Positions 1 to 6,331 are shown, counted from the first letter of the stretch. The stretch is DNA of 7,461 nucleotides from Candidatus Magasanikiibacteriota bacterium (GCA_003518365.1 DOYU01000005.1:1-7461); one strand, 5' to 3'. Numbers and translations: made by a program. The notes: generated by a model from the sequence alone, not told the origin.

Positions 1-1265
<1,265 letters not shown>

Positions 1266-1665
1266 AAGAAAACACACAATTGTGCTTACCGTATCTGTGT
1301 CTAACAGATCGGATTTTTTGATGCAATTTTTTTCCCACATGTTTCTTTTACCATTTTCATGGCAACAAGAAACACATAATTTTTTGTTACATGGAATATG
1401 CTTTACATGAATTGTAAGGTGCTATCCGTAATCTGATCTTACAACTCTTGTCCATGTTTGATGATGAACAAGATGTGATGGATGAGATTTTGTGGGATAA
1501 GAAAGACCGCTTTGAAGCGGCCAACAATGTTGATTTGCTGACTGCTGGTTACCTCAAGATGAAGACAAATGTATACATGGTGTTTTGTTGTATAAAATAT
1601 TTGTCCCAGAGGTCCAAGCAGTGCAGGGACGTGGTGTGAGGAAGGTCTACCCCTTCCTGAATTGC
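1266..1665 (-). other. Putative pre-23S leader, hairpin-rich, no gene recognised
   Basis: This stretch lies between the best minus-strand promoter and the 23S 5' end, and it would be transcribed as about 400 nt of leader. It contains several inverted repeats: 1289-1312 (CCG-ATCTGT/ACAGAT-CGG with one bulged base), 1341-1373 (GTTTCTT/AAGAAAC around CCAT/ATGG), 1412-1444 (TTGTAAG/CTTACAA, 19-base loop), 1505-1522 (GGCCGCT/AGCGGTC on minus) and 1639-1658 (AGGAAGG/CCTTCCT). A 10-bp palindrome CACAATTGTG sits at 1276-1285, just before the 23S start. In the 1505-1522 hairpin one pair is G-U if read on minus but C-A if read on plus, which favours minus-strand transcription. I find no tRNA, 16S end, 5S or boxA. 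A plus-strand frame at 1454-1639 exists but lacks a ribosome binding site and I do not call it. Confidence 0.45.
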
Positions 1666-1671
1666 CTTCGC

Positions 1672-1700
1672 ATTCTACATGGGGATAAGATGCTTGTCAA
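1672..1700 (-). promoter_or_regulatory. Strong sigma70-type promoter for the 23S rRNA gene
   Basis: On the minus strand a perfect -35 TTGACA (1695-1700) is followed after 17 bases by TAGAAT (1672-1677, five of six consensus bases). This is the best promoter match on the minus strand between the 23S gene and the divergent GNAT gene. It would start RNA near 1665, giving a leader of about 400 nt before the mature 23S end. A closer, weaker promoter inside the leader cannot be excluded. Confidence 0.7.
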
Positions 1701-1701
1701 G

Positions 1702-1714
1702 TCCCCTTTGGGGA
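1702..1714. repeat. Short palindrome abutting the 23S promoter -35 box
   Basis: TCCCC TTT GGGGA forms a perfect 5-bp inverted repeat with a 3-base spacer. It lies directly upstream of the 23S -35 element, where an activator site or UP element would normally be. It could be an operator, or chance. It is not followed by a T-run on either strand, so it is not a terminator. Confidence 0.3.
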
Positions 1715-1756
1715 TACTGTGGAAAGGATGTGGATGCATGGCATTTTTTTTGTAGA

Positions 1757-1785
1757 TTTACGGGATTTTTTGAGATACATATGAT
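1757..1785 (+). promoter_or_regulatory. Promoter for the GNAT-rlmH-lipoprotein operon
   Basis: TTTACG (1757-1762, four of six) is separated by 17 bases from TATGAT (1780-1785, five of six). Transcription would begin near 1792, only about 14 bases before the ATG at 1806, leaving no room for a normal leader. No Shine-Dalgarno sequence is present. The promoter is divergent from that of the 23S gene, with about 56 bases between the two -35 boxes. Confidence 0.55.
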
Positions 1786-1805
1786 ACCATATACATCAAT
1801 ATAGT

Positions 1806-2342
1806 ATGAAACTTGTACTCCCAAATGCACAATATAAAGACAGCTTTCTCGAAGCGATGAGAAAGCACAAAGCATCGGGTGAAGCTGATGGGCTTTTTGA
1901 TGAACATACCGAACAATGGTTTGAAGAACGATTTGATGATTGGCTTGAGACGCTTGCAATGTATCGTTCTGGCCATGACTTGCCTGAAGACAAAGTTCAG
2001 TCCACCCAGTGGTGGGTCATTAAAAATGGCAAGTGGCTTGGACGTGTATCCTTGAGACATGAGCTAAACGAACATCTGATGCATTATGGAGGCCATCTCG
2101 GGTACTATTTGATACCAGAGGCAAGGGGAAAAGGTGTTGGGACATGGGCTGTGCAGCAAGTACTCGAAGAAGCAAAAAAACTTGGCTTAAAAAAATTGCT
2201 GGTCACGTGTGATACACACAATATTGTATCGCAAAAAGTTATTCAGAAATTTGGTGGGGTACACCAAGATACTATCGATTCTGTTGAACACAATGCCCCA
2301 CTCATGCGCTGGTGGATTGATCTGTCAAAACTTGCTTCTTGA
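1806..2342 (+). CDS. GNAT-family N-acetyltransferase (COG3981-like)
   Basis: This 178-residue protein should move an acetyl group from acetyl-CoA to an amine; the substrate is unknown. Residues about 66-150 carry the GNAT fold. The acetyl-CoA pyrophosphate-binding motif A is R107-G-K-G-V-G112, followed by the helix of residues 113-126, the strand LKKLLVTCD (128-136), then N139, S142 and the closing KFGG. The segment RHELNEHLMHYGGHLGY (84-100), with the N-terminal FDDWLETL (43-50), matches the pattern I know from the predicted acetyltransferase group COG3981, and the length fits a single-domain member. There is no signal peptide or membrane segment, so it is cytoplasmic. It is the first gene of a three-gene run, 26 bp before rlmH, and ends in TGA, which shows TGA is a stop in this genome. 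The ATG at 1806 fits the promoter; no ribosome binding site precedes it. The family assignment is firm, the biological role is not known. Confidence 0.9.
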   Translation: MKLVLPNAQYKDSFLEAMRKHKASGEADGLFDEHTEQWFEERFDDWLETLAMYRSGHDLPEDKVQSTQWWVIKNGKWLGRVSLRHELNEHLMHYGGHLGYYLIPEARGKGVGTWAVQQVLEEAKKLGLKKLLVTCDTHNIVSQKVIQKFGGVHQDTIDSVEHNAPLMRWWIDLSKLAS

Positions 2343-2368
2343 ATACTTGTTACTTGCCTACTTTTTCT

Positions 2369-2836
2369 ATGTTCAACATACAAATAATCACTCTCGGAAA
2401 ATTGAAAGAAACGTACTGGAAAGATGCCGAGGCAGAATACCTCAAGCGGCTTTCGCCATATGCAAAAATAACATTCACAGAATTGAAAGAAGAATCATTC
2501 ACATCTGTCAATGAACGGGAGAGCATTCAAAAAAAAGAAGCAGAAAAAATAGTAAAAGTTGCTGCTGACAATAGCATCCTGATTGCACTTCACGAGCGTG
2601 GAAAAGAGATGACATCTCCAGAACTTGCGACGCTGCTCGAGAAAAAAACAGAGCAAGGCTTGCCTGTGACGTTTGTTATTGGGGGTCCACTTGGGCTCCA
2701 CGAAAGCATTCTTGAAAAAGCAAACATGCAACTTTCACTCTCGCGACTCACCTTTCCGCACAATATGGTCCGAACTATTTTGTTGGAGCAGATTTATAGA
2801 AGTGTTATGATTGGCAAAGGAAAATATCATTATTAA
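2369..2836 (+). CDS. rlmH: 23S rRNA (pseudouridine1915-N3)-methyltransferase RlmH
   Basis: RlmH is a SPOUT-class, trefoil-knot methyltransferase. It uses S-adenosylmethionine to methylate pseudouridine 1915 in helix 69 of 23S rRNA in assembled 70S ribosomes. The protein opens MFNIQIITLGKLKETY, much like Firmicutes RlmH, with EYLKRLSPYAKI at 23-34. The cofactor-binding knot shows FVIGGPLGL (102-110), LTFPH (127-131) and the C-terminal YH (153-154). The residue before this YH is Lys where E. coli has Pro, a position that varies in the family. I chose the ATG at 2369 over an in-frame ATG 30 bp upstream (2339) because it gives 155 residues, the E. coli length, and puts the family's N-terminal strand at residue 1. 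No Shine-Dalgarno sequence is visible. It lies 26 bp after the GNAT gene and 2 bp before the lipoprotein gene, so co-transcription is likely. The substrate's gene, 23S, sits about 1.1 kb away on the opposite strand. Confidence 0.96.
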   Translation: MFNIQIITLGKLKETYWKDAEAEYLKRLSPYAKITFTELKEESFTSVNERESIQKKEAEKIVKVAADNSILIALHERGKEMTSPELATLLEKKTEQGLPVTFVIGGPLGLHESILEKANMQLSLSRLTFPHNMVRTILLEQIYRSVMIGKGKYHY

Positions 2837-2838
2837 TT

Positions 2839-3462
2839 ATGAAATATCTTGCACTCCTTTTTGTTCTCACGCTTGCGGGCTGCGGTCCAGTCAGCACAAT
2901 ACCCGAGATAACAATACCATCGGATCCGTCATCAAGAGAAATAGTGCAGCACTTCGTAGAAGGATCTTGCTTTTCGTATTCACTTGTTGAAGGTGGAAAG
3001 GAAGTCGCTCTCCCAAATGAAATCATAGAAGCTTTTTCATGTCCGGCGACAATGCCCGTTCTATCACACGACAAACAAAAACTAGCGTATGTGGACACTG
3101 ACTTACAAGTGCATATTCATTACATAGATCGGAAAAAAGATATTACAGCCCACAATATAAACCCAGATCTGGAAGGGGTTGGTCCACTTATCTGGAATGA
3201 TACTGATGATCGACTTGCATCCGTTGAAGTGTCTCAACGGGTGTATCCAATGCTCACACAAATCTGTGTACAAAATATAGATACCACACTTGTCGAATGT
3301 GTTGATGCAAAAGTAAACTTCTCGTGTGGGAGTGTCTGTAGTTCAGTTGAAAATGATATTCAGTTTACAAGCAATAGAGAAATCACCTACACAACATGGG
3401 ATGAAGTGCCGTACGATCTCGATGGGACGATTGAATCAATCAAAGTACTTGCTATCGAATAG
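2839..3462 (+). CDS. Putative lipoprotein with propeller-like repeats
   Basis: I do not recognise the family of this 207-residue protein. It begins with a short lipoprotein signal peptide: K2, a hydrophobic run (4-14) and the lipobox L12-A-G-C15, so Cys15 should be lipidated and the protein anchored on the outer face of the cytoplasmic membrane. Six further cysteines (44, 68, 143, 154, 163, 167) could form up to three disulphides, which suits an exported protein. Two segments, LSHDKQKLAYV (75-85) and WNDTDDRLASV (119-129), resemble the SPDGKKIAYV strand pairs of TolB/PD40-type beta-propeller repeats, each followed by a strand. The protein is too short for a whole propeller, so it may be a fragment-like or half propeller. 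The ATG lies 2 bp after the rlmH stop, so it is probably translated from the same mRNA. Its last 11 bp overlap the convergent smr gene. Lipoprotein status is well supported; any propeller fold is a weak inference. Confidence 0.75.
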   Translation: MKYLALLFVLTLAGCGPVSTIPEITIPSDPSSREIVQHFVEGSCFSYSLVEGGKEVALPNEIIEAFSCPATMPVLSHDKQKLAYVDTDLQVHIHYIDRKKDITAHNINPDLEGVGPLIWNDTDDRLASVEVSQRVYPMLTQICVQNIDTTLVECVDAKVNFSCGSVCSSVENDIQFTSNREITYTTWDEVPYDLDGTIESIKVLAIE

Positions 3463-3739
3463 ATGACAGAAGTACCAGAGTACTTCCTCCATCACTTGAA
3501 AGTTGAAAATCCTCCACCAGAGGATTTTTTTCGAGTATGGCATGAACGCGTTCCTTCATCACGCCACTCCCAATGCCATGAATAATGCGACACGCAGATT
3601 CATTGCGTGATGAAAAAGAAAACAAGGCATGCTCCAGCATATCTTCAGCCGTGTTCAGTGTTGTGATGTCATGCAAATCCAGTGTTGGAAGATCATCACG
3701 AAGGGACGCTGCAAAAAAAGAAATTGAATGTTGTTTCAT
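3452..3739 (-). CDS. Small stand-alone Smr-domain protein
   Basis: The 95-residue protein is almost entirely an Smr domain, the small MutS-related module that binds or cuts nucleic acid and occurs alone or at the end of MutS2. The two signature motifs are present: L20-D-L-H23 near the N-terminus, and R51-I-I-H54-G-I-G-S-G59, followed by the helix MKERVHAILEKNP (61-73). The usual HGKG reads HGIG here, so the lysine is missing. The ATG at 3737-3739 is chosen because it gives a typical short N-terminal extension before LDLH and sits a few bases after a TATACT box. The frame stays open upstream to 3940, but that part is antisense to the M23 signal-peptide region and looks unlike protein. The 3' end overlaps the lipoprotein gene tail to tail by 11 bp and contains that operon's terminator. 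The substrate, DNA or RNA, cannot be told from sequence. Confidence 0.85.
   Translation of the reverse strand: MKQHSISFFAASLRDDLPTLDLHDITTLNTAEDMLEHALFSFSSRNESACRIIHGIGSGVMKERVHAILEKNPLVEDFQLSSDGGSTLVLLSSIR
3506..3531 (+). terminator. Rho-independent terminator inside smr
   Basis: A perfect 9-bp stem, AAAATCCTC (3506-3514) with GAGGATTTT (3520-3528), has a 5-base loop CACCA and runs into a tract of seven T (3525-3531) on the plus strand. It would end the GNAT-rlmH-lipoprotein transcript about 50 bp after the last stop codon. It lies within the smr coding sequence, where the same bases encode residues around EKNPLVEDF. On the minus strand the T-tract is short, so smr transcription should pass. 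Confidence 0.7.
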
Positions 3740-3748
3740 AGTCTCGAA

Positions 3749-3754
3749 AGTATA
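3749..3754 (-). promoter_or_regulatory. Possible -10 box for smr
   Basis: TATACT on the minus strand (five of six consensus bases) would start RNA around 3742, almost at the smr ATG (3739), giving a leaderless mRNA. No good -35 box is visible at the right spacing; a second TATGAT lies about 15 bp further upstream. This is a weak call supported mainly by position. Confidence 0.3.
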
Positions 3755-3796
3755 GAGAGAGCCTATCATATACAACCCAGGAGAGCTAATCATCGG

Positions 3797-3825
3797 TTGC
3801 GCAGATGCGATGCATAGGCTATAGT
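3797..3825 (+). promoter_or_regulatory. Promoter for the M23 peptidase gene (leaderless)
   Basis: TTGCGC (3797-3802, three of six) and TATAGT (3820-3825, five of six) are exactly 17 bases apart. The expected start is about 3832, two bases before the ATG at 3834, so the mRNA would be leaderless or nearly so. No Shine-Dalgarno sequence is present. Confidence 0.45.
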
Positions 3826-3833
3826 ACACGTCT

Positions 3834-5204
3834 ATGCGTATATCTTCTCTCTCAAAGGTATGTTGTCTGCTCAGTGTACTCCTCTTCGCCATACCGCAGA
3901 CAACATTTGCAGCCGACGCGCCATGGTGGCAGCGTGACACATCGACAAAACAAACGGCTCAGTCCGTACTCTCAAACACACGGATAGAGGCTGTACCGAT
4001 CCCCGTGTTGTTTGGGTTTGAGCCAGCAGATCTTCCCTCAAATTTTGGTGTCCCTCGCTCTGGAGGCCGCACTCACGAAGGGCTCGATATCATGGCGCCA
4101 CGTCGCGCACTCGTTGTGTCACCAACACAGGCGGTTGTCCATTCGTTTGGCGATGGGGCAAGTTCTGGTCTGTATGTGTACACGTACAACCCAGGTGGTG
4201 AAGTCTTTGCCTATATGCATCTTGATGAGATAGCCCCGAGATTGGAAAAAGGAGATCTGCTTTCACCAGGTGATCTGATCGGATATGTCGGGAATACTGG
4301 GAATGCAAGCGGCGGCGGCACGCATCTCCACTTTGAAATTCGTGACAGTGTTGCACTCGATCCCTATCCGCGCCTCACCGGATCGTTTTTCTTGCAAGAA
4401 AAAATAACATTCTTGAATACTATACTCTCCAGGCTCGACACTGCAAATACCGATGCACTCAGTACGGTAGTGGCTGCCTATTACGCAACAGATATGCGAC
4501 AGGCGCAAGCCATGGGACTCGTGTTGCCAAGTAGTATAGAAGCAAAACTAGGAGCCGTGACAGCAACGGATGTCGTCTCTGCATATCAAGAAAGCAGCGG
4601 CACGTCAGGGGAAACAGTACCAACCAATACCACGCAACAAACCCTGCCAAGTGGTGTTGATGAGCAGGATGTGACACAGCTGCAAACTTTTTTGATAGAA
4701 ACCAATGTCGGTGCTTCTGCGCAAGCCCTAGCAAAAGTCGGCGCAACCGGCTACTACGGATCACTCACCACAGCAGCACTCGCTGAATACCAGAGTGCAG
4801 TCGGTCTGAGTACCACATCTGGTGCATATGATCAAAAGACGCAAGACTATATTGCCTATGTATCCGGCGGCGTGGTAGGAAGTACAGGAGTGAATACCGC
4901 ACCGGCAATTCCAGTGTCAACTCCACAGCAAAGCACAACACAAACGTCTGTTTCTCTGACCGACATGCCAACACAACAGTTGTCCGCAGGGGCGCACGGC
5001 GCTGCGGTAACATGGCTGCAAGCATTTTTAATAGCAAAACATATCGGCGCAAAAGCAACAGCACTACGTGAGATCACGGCAACAGGGTACTTTGGCTCTG
5101 TCACAACAGCAGCGCTTGCAGAATACCAGGCTGCGGTTGGTATTTCACCGGCAGTAGGATATTATGGCCCGGTGACGCGAGACTATATTCGCACCAATGG
5201 ATAA
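3834..5204 (+). CDS. Secreted M23 metallopeptidase with two peptidoglycan-binding domains
   Basis: This 456-residue protein should be an exported zinc endopeptidase that cuts peptide cross-bridges in peptidoglycan. Residues 1-26 form a Sec signal peptide (R2, K8, hydrophobic 9-20, cleavage near TTFA-ADA). The LytM/M23 domain spans about 55-180 with a full active site: H81-E-G-L-D85 (zinc ligands), Y127-M-H129-L, and H164-L-H166 after GNTGNASGGGT. Complete metal and catalytic residues argue for an active enzyme rather than a LytM-type scaffold. After a helical linker (185-250) and a Thr/Ser/Gln-rich spacer come two PG_binding_1-like domains, about 277-342 and 382-453, joined by another Thr/Ser/Gln-rich linker. 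Both repeat the pattern LQ.FLI, GATALxx-TGYFGS-TTAALAEYQ-AVG and a final YxxxTxDYI. This architecture is common in Patescibacteria. It diverges from smr and ends 16 bp before a bidirectional terminator. The ATG at 3834 fits both the signal peptide and the promoter. Confidence 0.93.
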   Translation: MRISSLSKVCCLLSVLLFAIPQTTFAADAPWWQRDTSTKQTAQSVLSNTRIEAVPIPVLFGFEPADLPSNFGVPRSGGRTHEGLDIMAPRRALVVSPTQAVVHSFGDGASSGLYVYTYNPGGEVFAYMHLDEIAPRLEKGDLLSPGDLIGYVGNTGNASGGGTHLHFEIRDSVALDPYPRLTGSFFLQEKITFLNTILSRLDTANTDALSTVVAAYYATDMRQAQAMGLVLPSSIEAKLGAVTATDVVSAYQESSGTSGETVPTNTTQQTLPSGVDEQDVTQLQTFLIETNVGASAQALAKVGATGYYGSLTTAALAEYQSAVGLSTTSGAYDQKTQDYIAYVSGGVVGSTGVNTAPAIPVSTPQQSTTQTSVSLTDMPTQQLSAGAHGAAVTWLQAFLIAKHIGAKATALREITATGYFGSVTTAALAEYQAAVGISPAVGYYGPVTRDYIRTNG

Positions 5205-5220
5205 ACAACATCCAAATCAT

Positions 5221-5250
5221 AAAAAACATCCCTTATAGGGATGTTTTTTT
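5221..5250. terminator. Bidirectional terminator between M23 gene and tRNA-Leu
   Basis: CATCCC (5227-5232) pairs with GGGATG (5238-5243) across the loop TTATA, flanked by a run of six A on the left and seven T on the right. A-U pairs extend the stem, and both strands end in a U-tract, so it can stop the M23 transcript (plus) and the tRNA-Leu transcript (minus). Confidence 0.85.
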
Positions 5251-5265
5251 GTGAGGGAGGACTTG

Positions 5266-5347
5266 TGCCGACGGAGAGACTCGAACTCTCACACCTTTCG
5301 GTACCTGCTCCTAAGGCAGGCGTGTATACCAGTTTCACCACGTCGGC
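5266..5347 (-). tRNA. tRNA-Leu (anticodon UAG)
   Basis: The reverse complement folds as an 82-nt type II tRNA. The acceptor stem is GCCGACG/CGTCGGC with discriminator A. The anticodon stem CCTGC/GCAGG holds loop CTTAGGA with anticodon TAG (genomic 5311-5313), the long variable arm contains ACC-GAAA-GGT, and the T-arm is GAGAG-TTCGAGT-CTCTC. The long variable arm and discriminator A confirm leucine; UAG reads CUA and, by wobble, other CUN codons. The bases after the discriminator are CAA, so the CCA tail is not encoded and must be added by the CCA-adding enzyme. It lies between the shared terminator and its own promoter, downstream of ribE on the same strand. Confidence 0.97.
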
Positions 5348-5356
5348 GTAGGACAC

Positions 5357-5385
5357 AGTAAATCATGAATGGCAGAGAAAATCAA
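5357..5385 (-). promoter_or_regulatory. Probable promoter of tRNA-Leu
   Basis: On the minus strand TTGATT (5380-5385, four of six) is 17 bases from TTTACT (5357-5362, four of six), with only 9 bases from the -10 box to the mature tRNA 5' end at 5347. The spacing is right, the boxes are moderate. Read-through from ribE is an alternative source of this tRNA. Confidence 0.4.
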
Positions 5386-5399
5386 GATATCATTATGAT

Positions 5400-5459
5400 C
5401 CCCTCCCCTTATGAAGGCTTCGTCGTGAGCTCAGCCGAACGGGGAGGGTTAGGGTGGGG
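5400..5459. repeat. G-rich inverted repeat with G-quadruplex motif (REP-like)
   Basis: CCCTCCCC (5401-5408) and GGGGAGGG (5441-5448) form a perfect 8-bp inverted repeat around a 32-base centre that has weaker internal pairing (GGCT/AGCC). The right arm continues into GGGG-A-GGG-TTA-GGG-T-GGGG (5441-5459), four G-runs with loops of 1, 3 and 1 bases, which fits an intramolecular G-quadruplex on the plus strand. It lies between ribE and tRNA-Leu. Its form, with the core ACCCTAACCC on the minus strand, resembles extragenic palindromes seen in many bacteria. There is no T-tract on minus, so it is not a clear ribE terminator. Copy number elsewhere is unknown. Confidence 0.55.
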
Positions 5460-5479
5460 TTGTCGGATTACCACAATAC

Positions 5480-6085
5480 TTACGCAATCGCACTCATCAT
5501 TCTCTCCACCGTTTCCACCACAGCTCTCGTCTGCTGATCCACTTCCACATGTACACGATCCCCTATTTCTACATTTCCAAACGTTGTTGTTCGCAATGTC
5601 TCAGGGATAAAGGCAACAAGGAATGCGCCCGACTCTTTGTCATAATCAACCACCGTCAAACTTACACCATCGAGTGCAATAAATCCTTTTTCAAACACAA
5701 ACTTCTTGAGGTCTTCTGGCAATTGAAATCGGTACATGCCGTCTTCCTGTTTTTCAAGCAATGTTGCAATACCGTGTACATGTCCAGAAAGCAGATGTCC
5801 GCCTATTTCATCACCAACGTATATCGAGCGCTCAATATTTACGTCATCACCTATGTTCACTGCACCCAACGTAGTGAGATTCAACGTTTCGTTACTAAGA
5901 TCAAACGAAACTTCATTGTCCGCAATGTTTACAACAGTCAGACACACGCCCGCAACAGAAACGCTTGCACCGATCTTGAGATCGTGAAGCAACTCATCAG
6001 TGAAATGAAGCGTGAGTGTTGCACCGTGATCATTTTTTTGGAATGATGAAACTGGTACGATTGATTGGATGATTCCGGAGAACAT
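5480..6085 (-). CDS. ribE: Riboflavin synthase, alpha chain
   Basis: The enzyme joins two molecules of 6,7-dimethyl-8-ribityllumazine to give riboflavin and a pyrimidine that is recycled; it acts as a cytoplasmic homotrimer. The 201-residue protein starts with the hallmark MFSGIIQ and has two lumazine-binding barrels, about 1-97 and 98-190. Conserved blocks are GASVSVAGVCLTV (39-51, Cys48), VSFDLSNETL (59-68), DEIGGHLLSGHVHG (92-105, His97 and His102), KGFIALDGVSLTVV (133-146) and FIPETLRTTTFG (159-170). Length and motifs fit active enzymes (E. coli 213 residues, with an extra tail). The ATG at 6085 is fixed by the N-terminal motif. No Shine-Dalgarno sequence and no FMN riboswitch pattern are seen in the roughly 60-nt leader. 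The other rib genes (ribD, ribA/B, ribH) are not adjacent, so the gene stands alone in this window. Also named ribC in E. coli and ribE in Bacillus. Confidence 0.95.
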   Translation of the reverse strand: MFSGIIQSIVPVSSFQKNDHGATLTLHFTDELLHDLKIGASVSVAGVCLTVVNIADNEVSFDLSNETLNLTTLGAVNIGDDVNIERSIYVGDEIGGHLLSGHVHGIATLLEKQEDGMYRFQLPEDLKKFVFEKGFIALDGVSLTVVDYDKESGAFLVAFIPETLRTTTFGNVEIGDRVHVEVDQQTRAVVETVERMMSAIA

Positions 6086-6154
6086 AAAAACAATTTCAAA
6101 TTTTCAGGGGACACTGATGCTTTAGTACTAATGAAAGACTACTGCTATATTGCC

Positions 6155-6183
6155 ATACTACTTCTGAAATGTGCATTCGTCAA
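6155..6183 (-). promoter_or_regulatory. Promoter for ribE
   Basis: On the minus strand TTGACG (6178-6183, five of six) is 17 bases from TAGTAT (6155-6160, four of six). RNA would start at an A near 6148, giving a leader of about 62 nt that contains the 10-bp palindrome TTAGTACTAA (6122-6131). The -35 box lies only 10 bp from the -35 box of the divergent promoter at 6194. Confidence 0.55.
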
Positions 6184-6193
6184 ATAAAAGAAA

Positions 6194-6223
6194 TTGACAC
6201 ACATATTTTTATTCATGTATACT
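6194..6223 (+). promoter_or_regulatory. Strong plus-strand promoter with no protein gene behind it
   Basis: A perfect TTGACA (6194-6199) and TATACT (6218-6223, five of six) are 18 bases apart in AT-rich sequence. Transcription would start near 6230. The next plus-strand feature is the terminator at 6301-6331, so the product would be an RNA of about 100 nt. Confidence 0.65.
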
Positions 6224-6228
6224 TTGTA

Positions 6229-6331
6229 AATTCAAGAATATATTGCATATATCAAAAAATTGAATTGCAGGTAGATATGGCATAACAAAAAAGAAGGGAG
6301 CAAAAAACCCACCGAATCAGTGGGTTTTTTG
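6229..6331 (+). ncRNA. Candidate small RNA, about 100 nt
   Basis: The stretch runs from the start site predicted by the 6194-6223 promoter to the terminator. It opens with a hairpin: AATTCAA (6229-6235) pairs with TTGAATT (6260-6266), and inside it ATATAT (6238-6243) pairs with ATATAT (6247-6252). About 35 purine-rich, apparently unpaired bases follow, then the terminator stem. This is the usual layout of a bacterial sRNA. The only ATG frame in the unpaired part is ATG-GCA-TAA at 6276, a two-codon frame, so no protein is expected. It matches no RNA family I recognise. The stem AATTCAA/TTGAATT is AT-only apart from one pair and is weak. Confidence 0.4.
6301..6331. terminator. Bidirectional terminator shared by two candidate RNAs
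   Basis: CCCAC (6308-6312) pairs with GTGGG (6320-6324), extended by six A-T pairs and a C-G to give a 12-bp stem with a 7-base loop. On plus it ends in six T; on minus the mirror T-run is also six. It can therefore stop RNAs arriving from either side. Confidence 0.85.

Noticed and set aside
1454..1639. Plus-strand frame of about 61 codons with an acidic, protein-like first half
   Set aside because: It has no Shine-Dalgarno or fitting promoter, its second half looks random, and it is antisense to the probable 23S leader with a hairpin that pairs better on minus. I recognise no family.
1266..1665. tRNA or 16S 3' end in the 23S upstream spacer
   Set aside because: No TTCGANTC T-arm, acceptor pairing or 16S terminal block appears on either strand.
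2339..2368. Upstream ATG for rlmH overlapping the GNAT stop
   Set aside because: It would add ten residues before the conserved first strand; the internal ATG gives the standard 155 residues.
3740..3940. Longer N-terminus for the Smr protein
   Set aside because: The added 67 residues overlap the M23 promoter and signal-peptide codons on the other strand and resemble no Smr extension; the ATG at 3739 fits the domain.
6086..6150. FMN riboswitch upstream of ribE
   Set aside because: The leader is about 62 nt, too short, and lacks the conserved RFN element blocks.
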